Origin: CALMEC01 sp963777565
GTDB lineage: Bacteria; Actinomycetota; Thermoleophilia; Miltoncostaeales; Miltoncostaeaceae
Direction: 5' to 3'
DNA length: 64,000 bases
Assembly (NCBI GenBank): GCA_963777565.1
Contig: CAVZQZ010000010.1
Coordinates: forward strand, 496,001-560,000
Shown here: positions 37,060 to 46,778 of the stretch, piece after piece
Layout: every line of letters begins with the position of its first letter
Numbering within the stretch: the stretch's first letter is position 1
Made by a program: the position numbers and the translations under genes
Notes under the pieces: generated by a model
What the model was told of the DNA's origin: nothing
Database searches by the model: none
What the model saw: the letters and a program-made list of their open reading frames with translations, nothing else

Positions 37060-38559
37060 GTGACCAATGCGCCCGTGACGCCCCTGCCCGCCCCCGTCCA
37101 CCGCGGGCTGATCCTGGCGATCGCCTGCCTCGGGCAGTTCATGGTGATCCTCGACGTCGCGGTCGTGAACGTGGCGCTCCCGTCGATGCAGGCCGACCTC
37201 GGCTTCAGCCCGACGGGGCTGCAGTGGGTGGTGAACGCCTACACGCTCACCTTCGCGGGGCTCCTGCTCCTCGGTGGCCGCACCGCCGACCTCTTCGGCC
37301 GTCGGCGCATGTTCCTCGTCGGGCTCGGCCTGTTCACCGGCGCGAGCCTGGTCTGCGGGCTGGCGCAGAATGACTGGTCGCTCATCGTCGCGCGATCGGT
37401 CCAGGGCCTTGGCGCAGCGATCCTCTCCCCCGTCACGCTCACGATCGTCACGACCACGTTCACCGAGCCTCGCGAGCGCTCACGGGCCCTCGGGGTGTGG
37501 AGCGCCGCGCTCGCGAGCGGCGGCGCAGTCGGGGTGCTGCTCGGCGGGATCCTCACCGACCTGCTGTCGTGGCGGTGGATCTTCCTGGTGAACATCCCCG
37601 TCGGCATCGCCGGGATCGTCATTGGGCGCGTCGTGCTCCGCGAGAGCCGCGCCGAGACGCGGACCCGGAGCCTCGACGTCGCGGGCGCGATCACCGTCAC
37701 CGCATCCCTGACCGCACTCGTGTTCGGCATCGTGGAGACCAACACCCACGGCTGGACCTCCTCGTGGACGCTCATCCCCATCGCGGCCTCCGTCGTGCTC
37801 TTCATCGCGTTCATCGTCATCGAGACCCGCCTCGCCTCGTCGCCCATTGTCCCGCTCGGGCTGCTCCGCTCGCGAGCGCTCGCCGGGGCGGACATCGCGA
37901 TGGCATGCGTCGGCGGATCGATGTTCGCAATGTGGTACTTCGTGTCGCTCTACCTCCAGGAGGTCCTGGGGATGAGCCCCCTGCAGGCGGGGCTCGGTTT
38001 CGTCCCCGCCGCCCTGGGGGTCGTCGTGGGAGCCCAGATCGCGGGCCGCATCGTCCCACGCACCGGCCCGCGACCGATCCTCGCGTTCGCGGGCCTGATC
38101 ATCTCCGCATCCCTCTTCTGGATGTCGCACCTCTCCGCGACCGGCTCGTACTGGGCGGACATCCTCGGGCCCATCACGCTCGTCTCGATCGGGCTCGGGC
38201 TCAGCTTCCCGCCGGGCACCTTCGCGGCCATGTCGAGCGTCGGACCGGCGGAGGCGGGGCTCGCCTCGGGCCTCGTCAACAGTTCGCGCCAGATCGGGGG
38301 GGCGATCGGGCTTGCCATCCTCGCCACGGTCGCTGCACACCGCACCGGATCCCTCGAGGGCGGAGAGTCGGTGGCGGCGGCCCTCGCCGACGGCTACGGC
38401 CGGGCGATCGCAGTCGGATCGATCATCGCGCTCGGCACGACGCTCGCGGCGCTCATCATCCCGCGCTCACGCCCCATGGAGCCGACCACGACGCCCGTGG
38501 TCGCGATGTCGGCACGCACGTCCGATCAGCCGGCGCTGGGCGGCGATACCCGCCCCTGA
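37060..38559 (+). CDS. MFS drug exporter, DHA2 (14-helix, EmrB/QacA) family
   Basis: A 499-residue membrane transporter. ILAIACLGQFMVILDVAVVN and VALPSMQADLGFSPTGLQWV with VNAYTLTFAGLLLLGGRTAD (motifs A and D1 of the 14-helix group), FGRRRMFLVGLGLFTGASLV and the motif C region SGGAVGVLLGGILTDLLSWR are clear. The group exports drugs, dyes and other hydrophobic compounds by proton antiport. GTG at 37060 is the start closest to the first helix. A fragment of a repeat and the His-rich small gene lie upstream; no dedicated regulator is adjacent. Confidence 0.9.
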   Translation: MTNAPVTPLPAPVHRGLILAIACLGQFMVILDVAVVNVALPSMQADLGFSPTGLQWVVNAYTLTFAGLLLLGGRTADLFGRRRMFLVGLGLFTGASLVCGLAQNDWSLIVARSVQGLGAAILSPVTLTIVTTTFTEPRERSRALGVWSAALASGGAVGVLLGGILTDLLSWRWIFLVNIPVGIAGIVIGRVVLRESRAETRTRSLDVAGAITVTASLTALVFGIVETNTHGWTSSWTLIPIAASVVLFIAFIVIETRLASSPIVPLGLLRSRALAGADIAMACVGGSMFAMWYFVSLYLQEVLGMSPLQAGLGFVPAALGVVVGAQIAGRIVPRTGPRPILAFAGLIISASLFWMSHLSATGSYWADILGPITLVSIGLGLSFPPGTFAAMSSVGPAEAGLASGLVNSSRQIGGAIGLAILATVAAHRTGSLEGGESVAAALADGYGRAIAVGSIIALGTTLAALIIPRSRPMEPTTTPVVAMSARTSDQPALGGDTRP

Positions 38560-38611
38560 GTGCCTCTGCTCGTCGGTTCCGACCGGACGGGTCGTGCTGA
38601 CGCTCGACCGC

Positions 38612-38785
38612 TGACCATTCTCGCCCCCCGCCGCCATCTACTTCCTCATGGGGGCGAAGGCGAAGGAGATCCTCGACGATCTCAAGGGCTTCATGGCTGC
38701 GCACAACGCGGCGATCATGACCGTCCTGATGCTCGTGCTCGGCGCGAAGCTCCTCGGGGACGGGATCACCGGGCTCAGCACATGA
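38612..38785 (+). pseudogene. GAP family transporter, C-terminal fragment
   Basis: The frame AAIYFLMGAKAKEILDDLKG, then FMAAHNAAIMTVLMLVLGAK and LLGDGITGLST to TGA matches the end of GAP/Sap transporters (compare 16173-16847: A-Y-F-x-M-G, N-N-A-x-x-x, G-x-K-L-x-G-D). Upstream a one-base shift gives LTILAP, the end of the preceding helix, then similarity stops. About 55 residues remain. Confidence 0.65.
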
Positions 38786-39059
38786 GGCGACACCCAACCA
38801 AACCGTCCCTGTGGGACGGATGGAAAATGGGTGGATTCCGGGGCCGGATCTGGCCGAGGCCCGCGCCTGCACCTGGGCTCCATGGCTCGGCCGCCAGGTC
38901 ATCTGGTGACTCCCGCGAACTTGAACCAGGGACTGCCGTTGGCCGTGTCCCCGCCGCGCAGCAAGCGGCGGACGCAGCGCTCCTGAGGCTGGGGCCCGTC
39001 CCGCCTGATCGCCCTCCCCGCGGTGGCGCGTCGGCGAGTAAGCCGGTAGCGTCGCGGAG

Positions 39060-40496
39060 ATGGCGAAGCGCGAGAAGGTGAAGAAGACCGGGAAGCCGAA
39101 GAGCCACCCCCGCGGCGTGCTCGACCTTCCGAAGGCGGTCGAGCAGCGACAAGCGGAGGGGCGGGCCGAACGTGAGGCAGTGCCGCTCGAGGCCCACGGC
39201 GAGTGGGTGGCACCCGGCGAGCGTCCTGACCCGGTCGGAGTCCTCGAGGATCAGAACCTGACGCGGGTGCCCGAGCTCGTGCCGATCCGGCATGGCCGGA
39301 TGATCGTCTCGCCGTTCACGTTCTACCGCGGCGGAGCGGCGATCATGGCGTGGGATCTGTCGCGCACGCCGACGAGCGGGCTGCGCGTGCAGTGCTGCGG
39401 GGATGCTCACCTGTCGAACTTCGGCGTGTTCGCAGCGCCGGATCGGCGGCTGGTCTTCGATCTCAACGACTTCGATGAGACGCTCTCGGCGCCGTTCGAC
39501 TGGGACGTCAAGCGCCTCGTCGCGAGCTTCGTCGTCGCGGCCCGCGACAACGGTCATCGTCCCAAGGAGCAGCGGGCAGCAGCGCGCGCGGCCGCCGCCG
39601 CCTATCGGACGACGATGGCCACCGCGGCGACGATGCGCTTCCTGGACGTCTGGTATGCGCGGGTCGACATCGAGAACCTGCTCGCGGAGCTCTCCGCCAC
39701 CGAGACGAAGGCCACGCTCAAGGCCGCGCAGAAGAACCTCGCGAAGGCGCGGAAGAAGACGAGCCTGGGCTCGCTCCAGAAGTTCGCCGAGCGGATCGAC
39801 GGCGGCTACCGGATCAAAGAGCAGCCGCCGATCATCGTGCGCCCGCCGGAGCTGATGCGCGCCGAGGTGGAGGGAGTCGTCCGTCAAGGACTCGCCGATT
39901 ACGAACACTCGCTGAATCCCGACCGGCGTGTCGTGCTGGACCACTACCACTACGCGGACGTCGCGCGGAAGGTCGTCGGTGTCGGCTCGGTCGGGACCGA
40001 GGCGTTCATGCTACTGCTGATGGGCGATCGTGAGGACGACCCGCTGTTCCTGCAGATAAAGGAGGCCGACACTTCGGTGCTCGCACCATATGCGGGCGCC
40101 AGCGAGTACGAGCACCAGGGCGAGCGAGTCGTGCAGGGCCAGCGGCTGCTGCAGACGGCGAGCGACTCGTTCCTCGGTTGGATCACCGGCACCGGCGAGC
40201 GGCACCGCGAGTTCTATGTTCGCCAACTGCGCGACATGAAGGGCTCGGCTGCCGTCGAGACCATGCCGCCCGAACGGTTGGCCCGCTACGGCGAGCTGTG
40301 CGGCGGGACCCTCGCCCGCGCGCACGCCCGTACGGGCGACGCGGCGAAGATCAGCGGCTACCTCGGCGACGACGATACGTTCGATCAGGCCCTCGAACAG
40401 TTCGCCGTCGCCTACGCCGACCAGAACGACGCCGACTACGCAGCGTTTACTCACGCCGCCGAGGAGCAGCGCATCGCCGTCGAACGCGGCGTGTAG
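39060..40496 (+). CDS. DUF2252 family protein (kinase-like fold)
   Basis: A 478-residue member of DUF2252. SPFTFYRGGAAIMAWDLSRT, RVQCCGDAHLSNFGVFAAPD (like the H-G-D-x-H-x-x-N catalytic loop of phosphotransferases) and LVFDLNDFDETLSAPFDWDV (like the D-x-D metal loop) suggest an aminoglycoside-phosphotransferase-like fold. VLDHYHYADVARKVVGVGSV and EAFMLLLMGDREDDPLFLQI are family hallmarks. Function is not established; these genes are common in actinobacteria and often repeated. It is monocistronic. Confidence 0.88.
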   Translation: MAKREKVKKTGKPKSHPRGVLDLPKAVEQRQAEGRAEREAVPLEAHGEWVAPGERPDPVGVLEDQNLTRVPELVPIRHGRMIVSPFTFYRGGAAIMAWDLSRTPTSGLRVQCCGDAHLSNFGVFAAPDRRLVFDLNDFDETLSAPFDWDVKRLVASFVVAARDNGHRPKEQRAAARAAAAAYRTTMATAATMRFLDVWYARVDIENLLAELSATETKATLKAAQKNLAKARKKTSLGSLQKFAERIDGGYRIKEQPPIIVRPPELMRAEVEGVVRQGLADYEHSLNPDRRVVLDHYHYADVARKVVGVGSVGTEAFMLLLMGDREDDPLFLQIKEADTSVLAPYAGASEYEHQGERVVQGQRLLQTASDSFLGWITGTGERHREFYVRQLRDMKGSAAVETMPPERLARYGELCGGTLARAHARTGDAAKISGYLGDDDTFDQALEQFAVAYADQNDADYAAFTHAAEEQRIAVERGV

Positions 40497-40768
40497 GCCT
40501 TGCGCGCAACACCTCGAATGGAATCGATACGTCCCGACCACTGGGGCAACGCCGTGGCGCACGAGACGCATCCGAGCGTGGCAGAGCAGGTCGAGGAGTC
40601 GATCCGGGGTCTCGTGGCCCCGAGCCGCGGCGACGCCATGAGCCTTCGAGCCCGACGTCGTTGCACCGCATAGGGCGTTCGCCCGATTGCCGCCTGGGCG
40701 TGTGGGACCCATACTTGCCGCACCATTCGCGTCGAGCGGCGGCGCCGAGATCCCCCGAGGAGGACACA

Positions 40769-41041
40769 GTGATCCTGAAAACGACGACGTTTGAGGACTA
40801 CGACCGCTTCATGAACATCTTCTCAACCAAGGGCGCTGAGAAGCGAAGGGAGCACGGGTCCAAGGGTGCGCAGATCTTTCGCGATCCCAATGAGGACGAC
40901 CGGGTCTGGGTGCTCTTCGACTGGGATGAGGAGGGTTGGCAGAGCTTCGTCTCCGACCCCGAGGTCCCCCCGATCATGAAAGAAGCCGGGCACAAGGGGC
41001 GGCCCCAGGGGGCGGAGCCCGCCGGCCAGTTGGACGCCTAG
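40769..41041 (+). CDS. Small dimeric alpha/beta-barrel-like protein
   Basis: A 90-residue protein, VILKTTTFEDYDRFMNIFST, then GAEKRREHGSKGAQIFRDPN and DDRVWVLFDWDEEGWQSFVS with DPEVPPIMKEAGHKG. The pattern (strand, helix, G-x-x-x-x-x-x-R-D-P-x-D, strand, F-D-W) is that of ABM/dabb-type proteins which bind or oxidise small aromatic molecules. CGAGGAGGA stands 5 bases before the GTG. Function not assignable. Confidence 0.75.
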   Translation: MILKTTTFEDYDRFMNIFSTKGAEKRREHGSKGAQIFRDPNEDDRVWVLFDWDEEGWQSFVSDPEVPPIMKEAGHKGRPQGAEPAGQLDA

Positions 41042-41253
41042 CACGCTCCGCGAGGGGCGCCGAGGGGGGGCTCGACCAGAAACAGCCGCGAGCTGTCAGC
41101 CGGGCAGACCGCCCCCGGCACGTCGAGTCTCGACCGGGCGCCCGTTGACTGTTCAGAGGCAACGGCCTAGGTTCATCATGCGACCCCCGTTCGCCCTGCC
41201 AGAACACCGGCCGAGCGGGCGGTTGCCACGGACCAGACGGAGACGGGGCAGAC

Positions 41254-42273
41254 GTGACCGACGCGAACCGTGTGTGGCGCTTGAGACGCCGCCCGAGCGG
41301 CGGAATCGAGCTCGGCGATCTCAGCTTCGAGACCGAGTCCGCCCCGGAGCCCGCGGATGGCCAATGCCTCATGCGCCTCAACTACCTGTCGCTGGACCCG
41401 ACCAACCTGATCTGGATGAAGCGGGACAGCTACATCCCCGCTGTCGCCCTTGACGATCCGATGCGCGGGGTGGTATGCGGAACCGTCGTCAGGTCGCGGT
41501 CCGAGCATCTTCCCGAGGGCGCGGTCGTCAGCGGCCTCGGGACCTGGGCCGACTATCAGCTCGGCACGGCCGACACCCTGCAGGTAATGGCCGATACCAG
41601 CCCGATGCCCGTCGCCGAGGCCTTCGGCACATTCGCGGTGGTCGGGCCCACGGCATACGTGGGAATGATCGACATCGGGAACCCGACGGCAGGCGAGACC
41701 GTTGTGGTCTCAGGCGCGGCCGGGGCGGTCGGGAGCATCGCCGGCCAGATCGGCAAGATCCACGGCTGCCGGGTCGTCGGCCTCGCGGGGACCGATGCGA
41801 AGTGCTCGTGGCTCACCGAAGGCCTCGGATTCGACGCCTCCATCAATTACCGCACCGACGACATCTCAAGTGCCCTCGACGCGGCCTGCCCGGACGGCAT
41901 CGACATCTACTTCGACAACACCGGCGGGGAGATCCTGGATGCGTGCCTCGCGCGGATGAACATCTTCGGGCGCGTCGTCACGTGCGGCCAGATCTCTCAA
42001 TACACGAATGCCGGCGCGTGGTCGGGGCCGACCAACTACGGGAGTATCTTGGTCAACCGCTTGACCGTGAAGGGCTTCATCATTCTCGACCACATGGATC
42101 GATACCCGGAGGCGATCGGGGCCATGTCGGGATGGATGGCCGAGGGCAAGCTGACGGCGCGAAACGAGATCGTCGACGGCCTCGAGCGCGCGGTCGAGAC
42201 CTGCCGGCGCCTGTTCACCGGTGAGCATGAAGGCAAGCTCATGGTGCGCGTTGAGGAGATCGCCGCCCGGTAA
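41254..42273 (+). CDS. NADPH-dependent enone reductase (CurA/prostaglandin reductase-like MDR)
   Basis: A 339-residue MDR protein of the leukotriene B4 dehydrogenase/CurA group. LMRLNYLSLDPTNLIWMKRD has the typical S-L-D-P motif, VVSGAAGAVGSIAGQIGKIH the nucleotide site, ASINYRTDDISSALDAACPD and IDIYFDNTGGEILDACLARM the group's D-x-Y-F-D-N-x-G-G signature. RLTVKGFIILDHMDRYPEAI matches the C terminus. The enzymes reduce the double bond of alpha,beta-unsaturated ketones with NADPH. A cytochrome P450 gene follows after 96 bp in the same direction. Confidence 0.9.
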   Translation: MTDANRVWRLRRRPSGGIELGDLSFETESAPEPADGQCLMRLNYLSLDPTNLIWMKRDSYIPAVALDDPMRGVVCGTVVRSRSEHLPEGAVVSGLGTWADYQLGTADTLQVMADTSPMPVAEAFGTFAVVGPTAYVGMIDIGNPTAGETVVVSGAAGAVGSIAGQIGKIHGCRVVGLAGTDAKCSWLTEGLGFDASINYRTDDISSALDAACPDGIDIYFDNTGGEILDACLARMNIFGRVVTCGQISQYTNAGAWSGPTNYGSILVNRLTVKGFIILDHMDRYPEAIGAMSGWMAEGKLTARNEIVDGLERAVETCRRLFTGEHEGKLMVRVEEIAAR

Positions 42274-42369
42274 TGCAAGGGCCCGCCCGTGTTCCCGTCC
42301 CCGAGGTATCGCCGCGGGATCGGTGCCAGGCGCTCCCGCCCCGGCGCGGGCGTATGGCACCCTGAGCGC

Positions 42370-43704
42370 ATGGGGCTCAGTTCGCGCGTTCCAGGTCCAC
42401 GCGGCATCGGCGTCCTCAGCCTGCGGCGGGTGCGGCGGGACCCACTGGGCTTCTTCGGGGCTGTGGCCCGACGGTACGGGCCCCTGGCGCGCGTGCGGCT
42501 CGGGCCGGTGCGCCTGTTCGCGGTCAACGATCCGGCGCTCGTCGTGCGGGTCCTCGTCGAAGACGCCGACGGGTACAAGAAGGGCATGGCCCTCGAGCGC
42601 GCCCGTGTGGTTCTGGGCGACGGACTTCTGACGAGCGAAGGCGAGCTCCACAGGCGCCAGCTGCGCCTGATCGGCCCGTCGCTCTCCCCGCGGCGCCTCG
42701 CACAGTACGAGCCGGGAATGATCGCGGAGGCGGAGAGGCTTGACGCGGAATGGCGCGACGGGGACACGGTGGACATCGGCGTCGAGATGAGCCGCTTGAC
42801 GTTGCGGATCGTGGTCGCGACGCTGCTGGGAGGGCGTCTCGCCGCGGGTGACTCCGAGCGTGTGCAGGCGGGGCTGACGGGGGTGCTGCGGCACTTCGAC
42901 TGGCTCGTCACCCATCCGCTGGGCATCCATCGACTGCGCATCCCCACCCCGCGGGTGCGCCGGCTGCTCGCATCCCGAGCAGACCTCTGGGGGGTCGTCG
43001 ACCGGTTGATCGCGGAGCGGACCGCTCGGAGGGGCCGCCCGGACGATCTGCTCGCCGACCTGATCGCCGCGCGCGACGAGGCGGGTGGCATGGACGCCAC
43101 CTTGCTGCGCGACGAGGTGCTGACGCTGATGCTCGCCGGCCACGAGACGACGGCGAACTGGTTGACGTTCACCTGGCTCTCCATCACGGATGATCCCGGC
43201 ATCGGCCGGCGCCTTCGGGCCGAGTTGGACCGCGAGCTCGGTGGGCGCGCGGCCAGGCTGGCCGATCGCGAGCGGTTGCCGTACACGGAGGCCGTGCTGC
43301 AGGAGGCGCTGCGGATGTTCCCACCGGCCTGGGGCGTGGGGCGGCGCGCCCGCTCGACTCGCCGGCTGGGTGGCCACTCCGTGCCGTCAGGGTCCGTGGT
43401 CTCCCTCTGCCCGTACGTGATGCACCGGGCCCCGACGCTGTGGGACGAGCCGGACCGGTTCGACCCGGATCGGTGGCTCGACGGGCGCGCCACTCGCGTG
43501 CCGCGCGGCGGCTTCTTCCCGTTCTCCGACGGGCCGCGGCGGTGCGTCGGCGAGCACTTCGCCCGTGCCGAGGCCCTGCTCGCACTCGCGACGCTCGCCC
43601 GCCGGTGGGAGCTCGATCGCGTCGGCGGCGAGCCGGTTCGCCTCGACCCGAAAGTCACCCTCCGCCCTCGGGGGGAGGTCGCGATGCGCCTGCGGCGGCG
43701 CTGA
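42370..43704 (+). CDS. Cytochrome P450
   Basis: A 444-residue P450. I helix LTLMLAGHETTANWLTFTWL (A-G-x-E-T-T), K helix TEAVLQEALRMFPPAWGVGR (E-x-x-R), and haem loop FFPFSDGPRRCVGEHFARAE with the thiolate Cys. The fold and the long N-terminal region PGPRGIGVLSLRRVRRDPLG with no membrane anchor place it with soluble bacterial CYP enzymes related to the CYP4-like group. Substrate unknown; electrons must come from ferredoxin or reductase genes outside the window. ATG at 42370 precedes the proline-rich hinge. Confidence 0.93.
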   Translation: MGLSSRVPGPRGIGVLSLRRVRRDPLGFFGAVARRYGPLARVRLGPVRLFAVNDPALVVRVLVEDADGYKKGMALERARVVLGDGLLTSEGELHRRQLRLIGPSLSPRRLAQYEPGMIAEAERLDAEWRDGDTVDIGVEMSRLTLRIVVATLLGGRLAAGDSERVQAGLTGVLRHFDWLVTHPLGIHRLRIPTPRVRRLLASRADLWGVVDRLIAERTARRGRPDDLLADLIAARDEAGGMDATLLRDEVLTLMLAGHETTANWLTFTWLSITDDPGIGRRLRAELDRELGGRAARLADRERLPYTEAVLQEALRMFPPAWGVGRRARSTRRLGGHSVPSGSVVSLCPYVMHRAPTLWDEPDRFDPDRWLDGRATRVPRGGFFPFSDGPRRCVGEHFARAEALLALATLARRWELDRVGGEPVRLDPKVTLRPRGEVAMRLRRR

Positions 43705-43787
43705 TCCTGCGCGCGCCGGCTGGCGGACGGCAGCGGTCCCGCCTCGCCTTCGTCACGGCCATCCCGCTGCTCGTTAGCTTTTCCAGA

Positions 43788-44945
43788 GTGAACGGAGAAG
43801 GTGAGTCGGGTCAGCTCGGCGACGTACACGAGGCTCGCAGCCTGGCCCCGGCGACCGAGACGGTGGCGTACTTCAACACTGCTGCGGTGGGATTGGCGAG
43901 CCGATCGCTGGTTGCCGCCTATCGCCGCTTCATCGACGATTGGGCGGAGACTGCTCTCGACTATGTCCGTGCCGAGGCTGCGGGCGAGGGCGCGAGGACT
44001 TCGGTGGCCGCCCTGATCGGTGCCGACCGGTCCGATGTCGCCTTGATCGCGTCGGTCTCCGCAGCGGCGGGCCTCGTGGCCGCACAGTTCAGTCCGGGCG
44101 GCCGAGGGCAGAACATCGTGATCGGCGAACGCGAATACAGCTCGAACCACTACCCGTGGCGACTGCTCGGGAACAAGGGGTACGAGGTTCGACAGGTGCC
44201 CTTCAGAAATGGCGGACTCGAACCGGACGACATCGCTCAGCGCGTCGACGCGGGGACCGTGCTGGTCGCGTTCAGCGGCGTGCAGACCGCGACGGGACAC
44301 CGTTCCGACATCCAGGCGATCAGTGCGATCGCGCGAGCGGTGGGCGCAATCGTCTTCGTCGACGGCTCACAGCTCGTCGGCGCGTTGCCGGTCGCAGCCG
44401 ACCTCGCGGGCATCGACGTGTTGGCGACCTCGGATCACAAGTTCCTGCTGCACGCTGGTCGTGGTCTCGGCTACTGCTACCTCTCCCGCGAGATCCAGGA
44501 TCGGTTTGCGCCGATCAACGCAGGCTGGAAGGCCGGACGCGTCCCGCTCAAGAGCTTCTTCGGACCCGAGATGGACCTGTCACCAACGGCGTCGCGTTTC
44601 GACAATTCGATCAGTTGGCTTGCAGCGATCGGCAATGAGGCAGCCCTTTCCGTCTTCGATGTCTTCGGCGTCGACGTCATCTACGCCTGGAACGGCGAGT
44701 TGGCCGAATTGCTCAGGGCATCACTTTCCGAGGTCGGCTGGATGCCAGTCGACCTGCCCGAGGCCAATCGCAGCGGCATCGTGTCGGTCCCCCTCGGTGA
44801 CACCGAGCCCACGCGCCTTCTGGCCGAGTCGCGACGGCGCGGCGTCGTGTGCTCGGCCCGCGACGGCAATCTCCGTCTGGCGATCCACTTCTACAACCAC
44901 GAGGACGACATCCTTCGAATCACCAGCGCGCTCTCCGAGTTCTGA
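43788..44945 (+). CDS. Class V aminotransferase-like PLP enzyme
   Basis: A 385-residue fold-type I PLP enzyme. VAYFNTAAVGLASRSLVAAY opens as in class V enzymes, QNIVIGEREYSSNHYPWRLL lines the pocket, AIVFVDGSQLVGALPVAADL contains the PLP-binding Asp, and GIDVLATSDHKFLLHAGRGL the internal-aldimine Lys (D-H-K). The family includes desulfurases, serine aminotransferases and isopenicillin-N-epimerase-like enzymes; it is nearest in style to the epimerase-like group. GTG 43788 follows GGAG-poor DNA, so the start is not certain. An unknown gene follows after 18 bp and is probably co-transcribed. Confidence 0.85.
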   Translation: MNGEGESGQLGDVHEARSLAPATETVAYFNTAAVGLASRSLVAAYRRFIDDWAETALDYVRAEAAGEGARTSVAALIGADRSDVALIASVSAAAGLVAAQFSPGGRGQNIVIGEREYSSNHYPWRLLGNKGYEVRQVPFRNGGLEPDDIAQRVDAGTVLVAFSGVQTATGHRSDIQAISAIARAVGAIVFVDGSQLVGALPVAADLAGIDVLATSDHKFLLHAGRGLGYCYLSREIQDRFAPINAGWKAGRVPLKSFFGPEMDLSPTASRFDNSISWLAAIGNEAALSVFDVFGVDVIYAWNGELAELLRASLSEVGWMPVDLPEANRSGIVSVPLGDTEPTRLLAESRRRGVVCSARDGNLRLAIHFYNHEDDILRITSALSEF

Positions 44946-44963
44946 GCCCGGAGAGCCTTCGAA

Positions 44964-45635
44964 ATGACGGAGAACCGCCGGCTCGCAGGACAGGATCGCA
45001 AGGTGGGTGGAGCGGCGACTGCTCCTCTTGACGTCGTGGCCGGCGGTGTCGACCTGTACTGGCTCCCCCTTGGTGCGGGCGGTCATTCAGTCCGCTTGAA
45101 CGGGCGCGTCTTCGAGTTCGTGGCAGCGCGGCTGGCGCGGCGATCACCACGTGACCTCTACCACTCGGCGTTGGAGGTGCGCGTTCCCGAGGGACGGTTC
45201 GTGATCGAACAAGCACCGATCCCGGATGGCAACGTTGCCGCGCGAGGCGTCGTTGCCGAGGGCCCCGTCGGCTTCCGGTGGGCGGCGAGGCTGCGACTCT
45301 TTCGCTATGAAGTGCGTTGCTGGCTCGACGGCGCGATCCCCGATGTGGCCGAGGCGGTCGCCAGCCCGAACCACCTCACGGACGATCTTGATCGAGCGCG
45401 CCGAGTGCTCAGCCTGGTGCACCAACTGCCAACACCTGTCTGGGGACGTGACGAGCTTCGGACGGGCGAGATGTGGAATTCGAACTCGATCGTCGCGTGG
45501 CTTGTCACCAGCAGCGGCATCGACATCGCCTCGGTCCACCCACCCGACGGCGGCCGCGCCCCCGGATGGGACGCTGGCGTGATCGTTGCGCAACGCCACC
45601 TCCGGGATGAACCTGCACAGCGGAGGAGACCATGA
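44964..45635 (+). CDS. Protein of unknown function, co-transcribed with PLP enzyme
   Basis: A 223-residue soluble protein starting MTENRRLAGQDRKVGGAATA. The conserved-looking core is LYWLPLGAGGHSVRLNGRVF, SPRDLYHSALEVRVPEGRFV and IEQAP, then a C-terminal MWNSNSIVAWLVTSSGIDIA. An H-S-A-L-E-V strand followed far downstream by N-S-N-S-x-x-A-W recalls permuted papain-like (NlpC/P60-type) folds, but the nucleophile Cys is not in the usual place. I cannot assign a function. It begins 18 bp after the aminotransferase-like gene. Confidence 0.7.
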   Translation: MTENRRLAGQDRKVGGAATAPLDVVAGGVDLYWLPLGAGGHSVRLNGRVFEFVAARLARRSPRDLYHSALEVRVPEGRFVIEQAPIPDGNVAARGVVAEGPVGFRWAARLRLFRYEVRCWLDGAIPDVAEAVASPNHLTDDLDRARRVLSLVHQLPTPVWGRDELRTGEMWNSNSIVAWLVTSSGIDIASVHPPDGGRAPGWDAGVIVAQRHLRDEPAQRRRP

Positions 45636-45744
45636 CATCGCCCCTCGATGACCTCCGGGTGGGTCCCATCCGTGTTTCAGTCGGGGCGGCGTGTCCGGGG
45701 CCTGCGCTCTCCCGCGTGAGCGCCGACAACTAGGCTCGCGCGGG

Positions 45745-46632
45745 ATGCACGATCACGGTGGTACCGATCACGCCACGGACGCTCCCCGGGCGAGCACAGG
45801 TGGAACCGATGTGGCCGGACGCAGATACCGACCCGCAGGTGCGCGCGTGCTGCGGGCCGTGCGCCGCACGTACCCGCTCACGATCGAGATGGCGATCCTC
45901 ACCGGTGCGGTCATCTTGTGGCAGCTCGCGAGGGTCCCCTTCGAGGTCTCAGCGGCCCGGGGCATCGACGCCGCGCGCGACTGGATCTCGTTGGAGCAGG
46001 CCCTTCGGATGGACATCGAGCCCGCGGTCATCCGCTGGGCGCACGGGCACCCGGCCCTCCTCGAGGCAGCCACGTGGTTCTACCACCACATGGACGAGAC
46101 GATCGCCTTCGGCGTGCTCGCCGCGCTGAGGCTGGTCGACCCGCTTCGGTTCCCCACTGTGCGGACGGCGTTCGTGCTCGCTCACGTGCCCGCCCTCGCG
46201 GTGGTGGCGGGCTACCCGATGGCCCCGCCCGTTTGGGTGCTTGAGATGCCCTTTTCGGTCATTCCGGCCGCGGGGTTCGAGGGTGGCTTTCGGAACTCGA
46301 CCGCGGCGGCGGTGAGCCTTCACGTCGGCGTCCCGGTGCTCCTGGCCGTCGCGGCGATCTGGATGCGCCCGAGGTCACCCCTCGCATGGCTGCTCGCCCT
46401 CTACCCGGCGGTCGTCTTCGCCGTTGTCCTCGCCACCGGTAAACACTTCGTGCTCGATGCCGTGGTGGGAATCGCCTGCGTGGCGATCGGCGGCACGGCG
46501 GCGTGGCTCATCCACGGCAGGGTGCGGCGTGGGCGGCGGGAGGCCGGTCCAACCCGCATCGCCCTGACGGGCCTGGCCTTCGCGTCGCTCGCGTACCTGG
46601 CGAACGCCGTCGTGCTCGGGTTGGTGAGCTGA
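45745..46632 (+). CDS. PAP2_3-type phosphatase/transferase, membrane
   Basis: A 295-residue membrane protein with about six helices. EAATWFYHHMDETIAFGVLA, VVAGYPMAPPVWVLEMPF, FRNSTAAAVSLHVGVPVLLA and VLATGKHFVLDAVVGIACVA are the PAP2_3 motifs (Y-P-x-A-P-P, x-S-x-H and G-x-H-x-x-x-D) found in inositol-phosphorylceramide-synthase-like and phosphatidylinositol-type enzymes. It probably transfers or hydrolyses a lipid phosphate at the membrane. The N-terminal 40 residues are charged and cytoplasmic. The substrate is unknown. Confidence 0.83.
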   Translation: MHDHGGTDHATDAPRASTGGTDVAGRRYRPAGARVLRAVRRTYPLTIEMAILTGAVILWQLARVPFEVSAARGIDAARDWISLEQALRMDIEPAVIRWAHGHPALLEAATWFYHHMDETIAFGVLAALRLVDPLRFPTVRTAFVLAHVPALAVVAGYPMAPPVWVLEMPFSVIPAAGFEGGFRNSTAAAVSLHVGVPVLLAVAAIWMRPRSPLAWLLALYPAVVFAVVLATGKHFVLDAVVGIACVAIGGTAAWLIHGRVRRGRREAGPTRIALTGLAFASLAYLANAVVLGLVS

Positions 46633-46778
46633 TCGTCCTGGGTCGCCGGCTCGCTCGTCGGCGCGACGTACCTCGCGGCAGTCGGTCTCCGCTGCCATCA
46701 CCACCGAGGCGGAGGACGAATCGACCCGGGCCGGCTCCTGAACGGAAGCTCGGTCCGTTTCAGCGAGGAGCGCAGATC

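Noticed and set aside
38790..39059. Small gene between the GAP fragment and DUF2252
   Set aside because: The open frames show no start signal, no family features and no consistent coding bias.
42036..44300. 754-residue minus-strand frame opposite the oxidoreductase and P450 genes
   Set aside because: Opposite two well-conserved enzymes; its composition is Arg/Ser-rich and lacks any domain.
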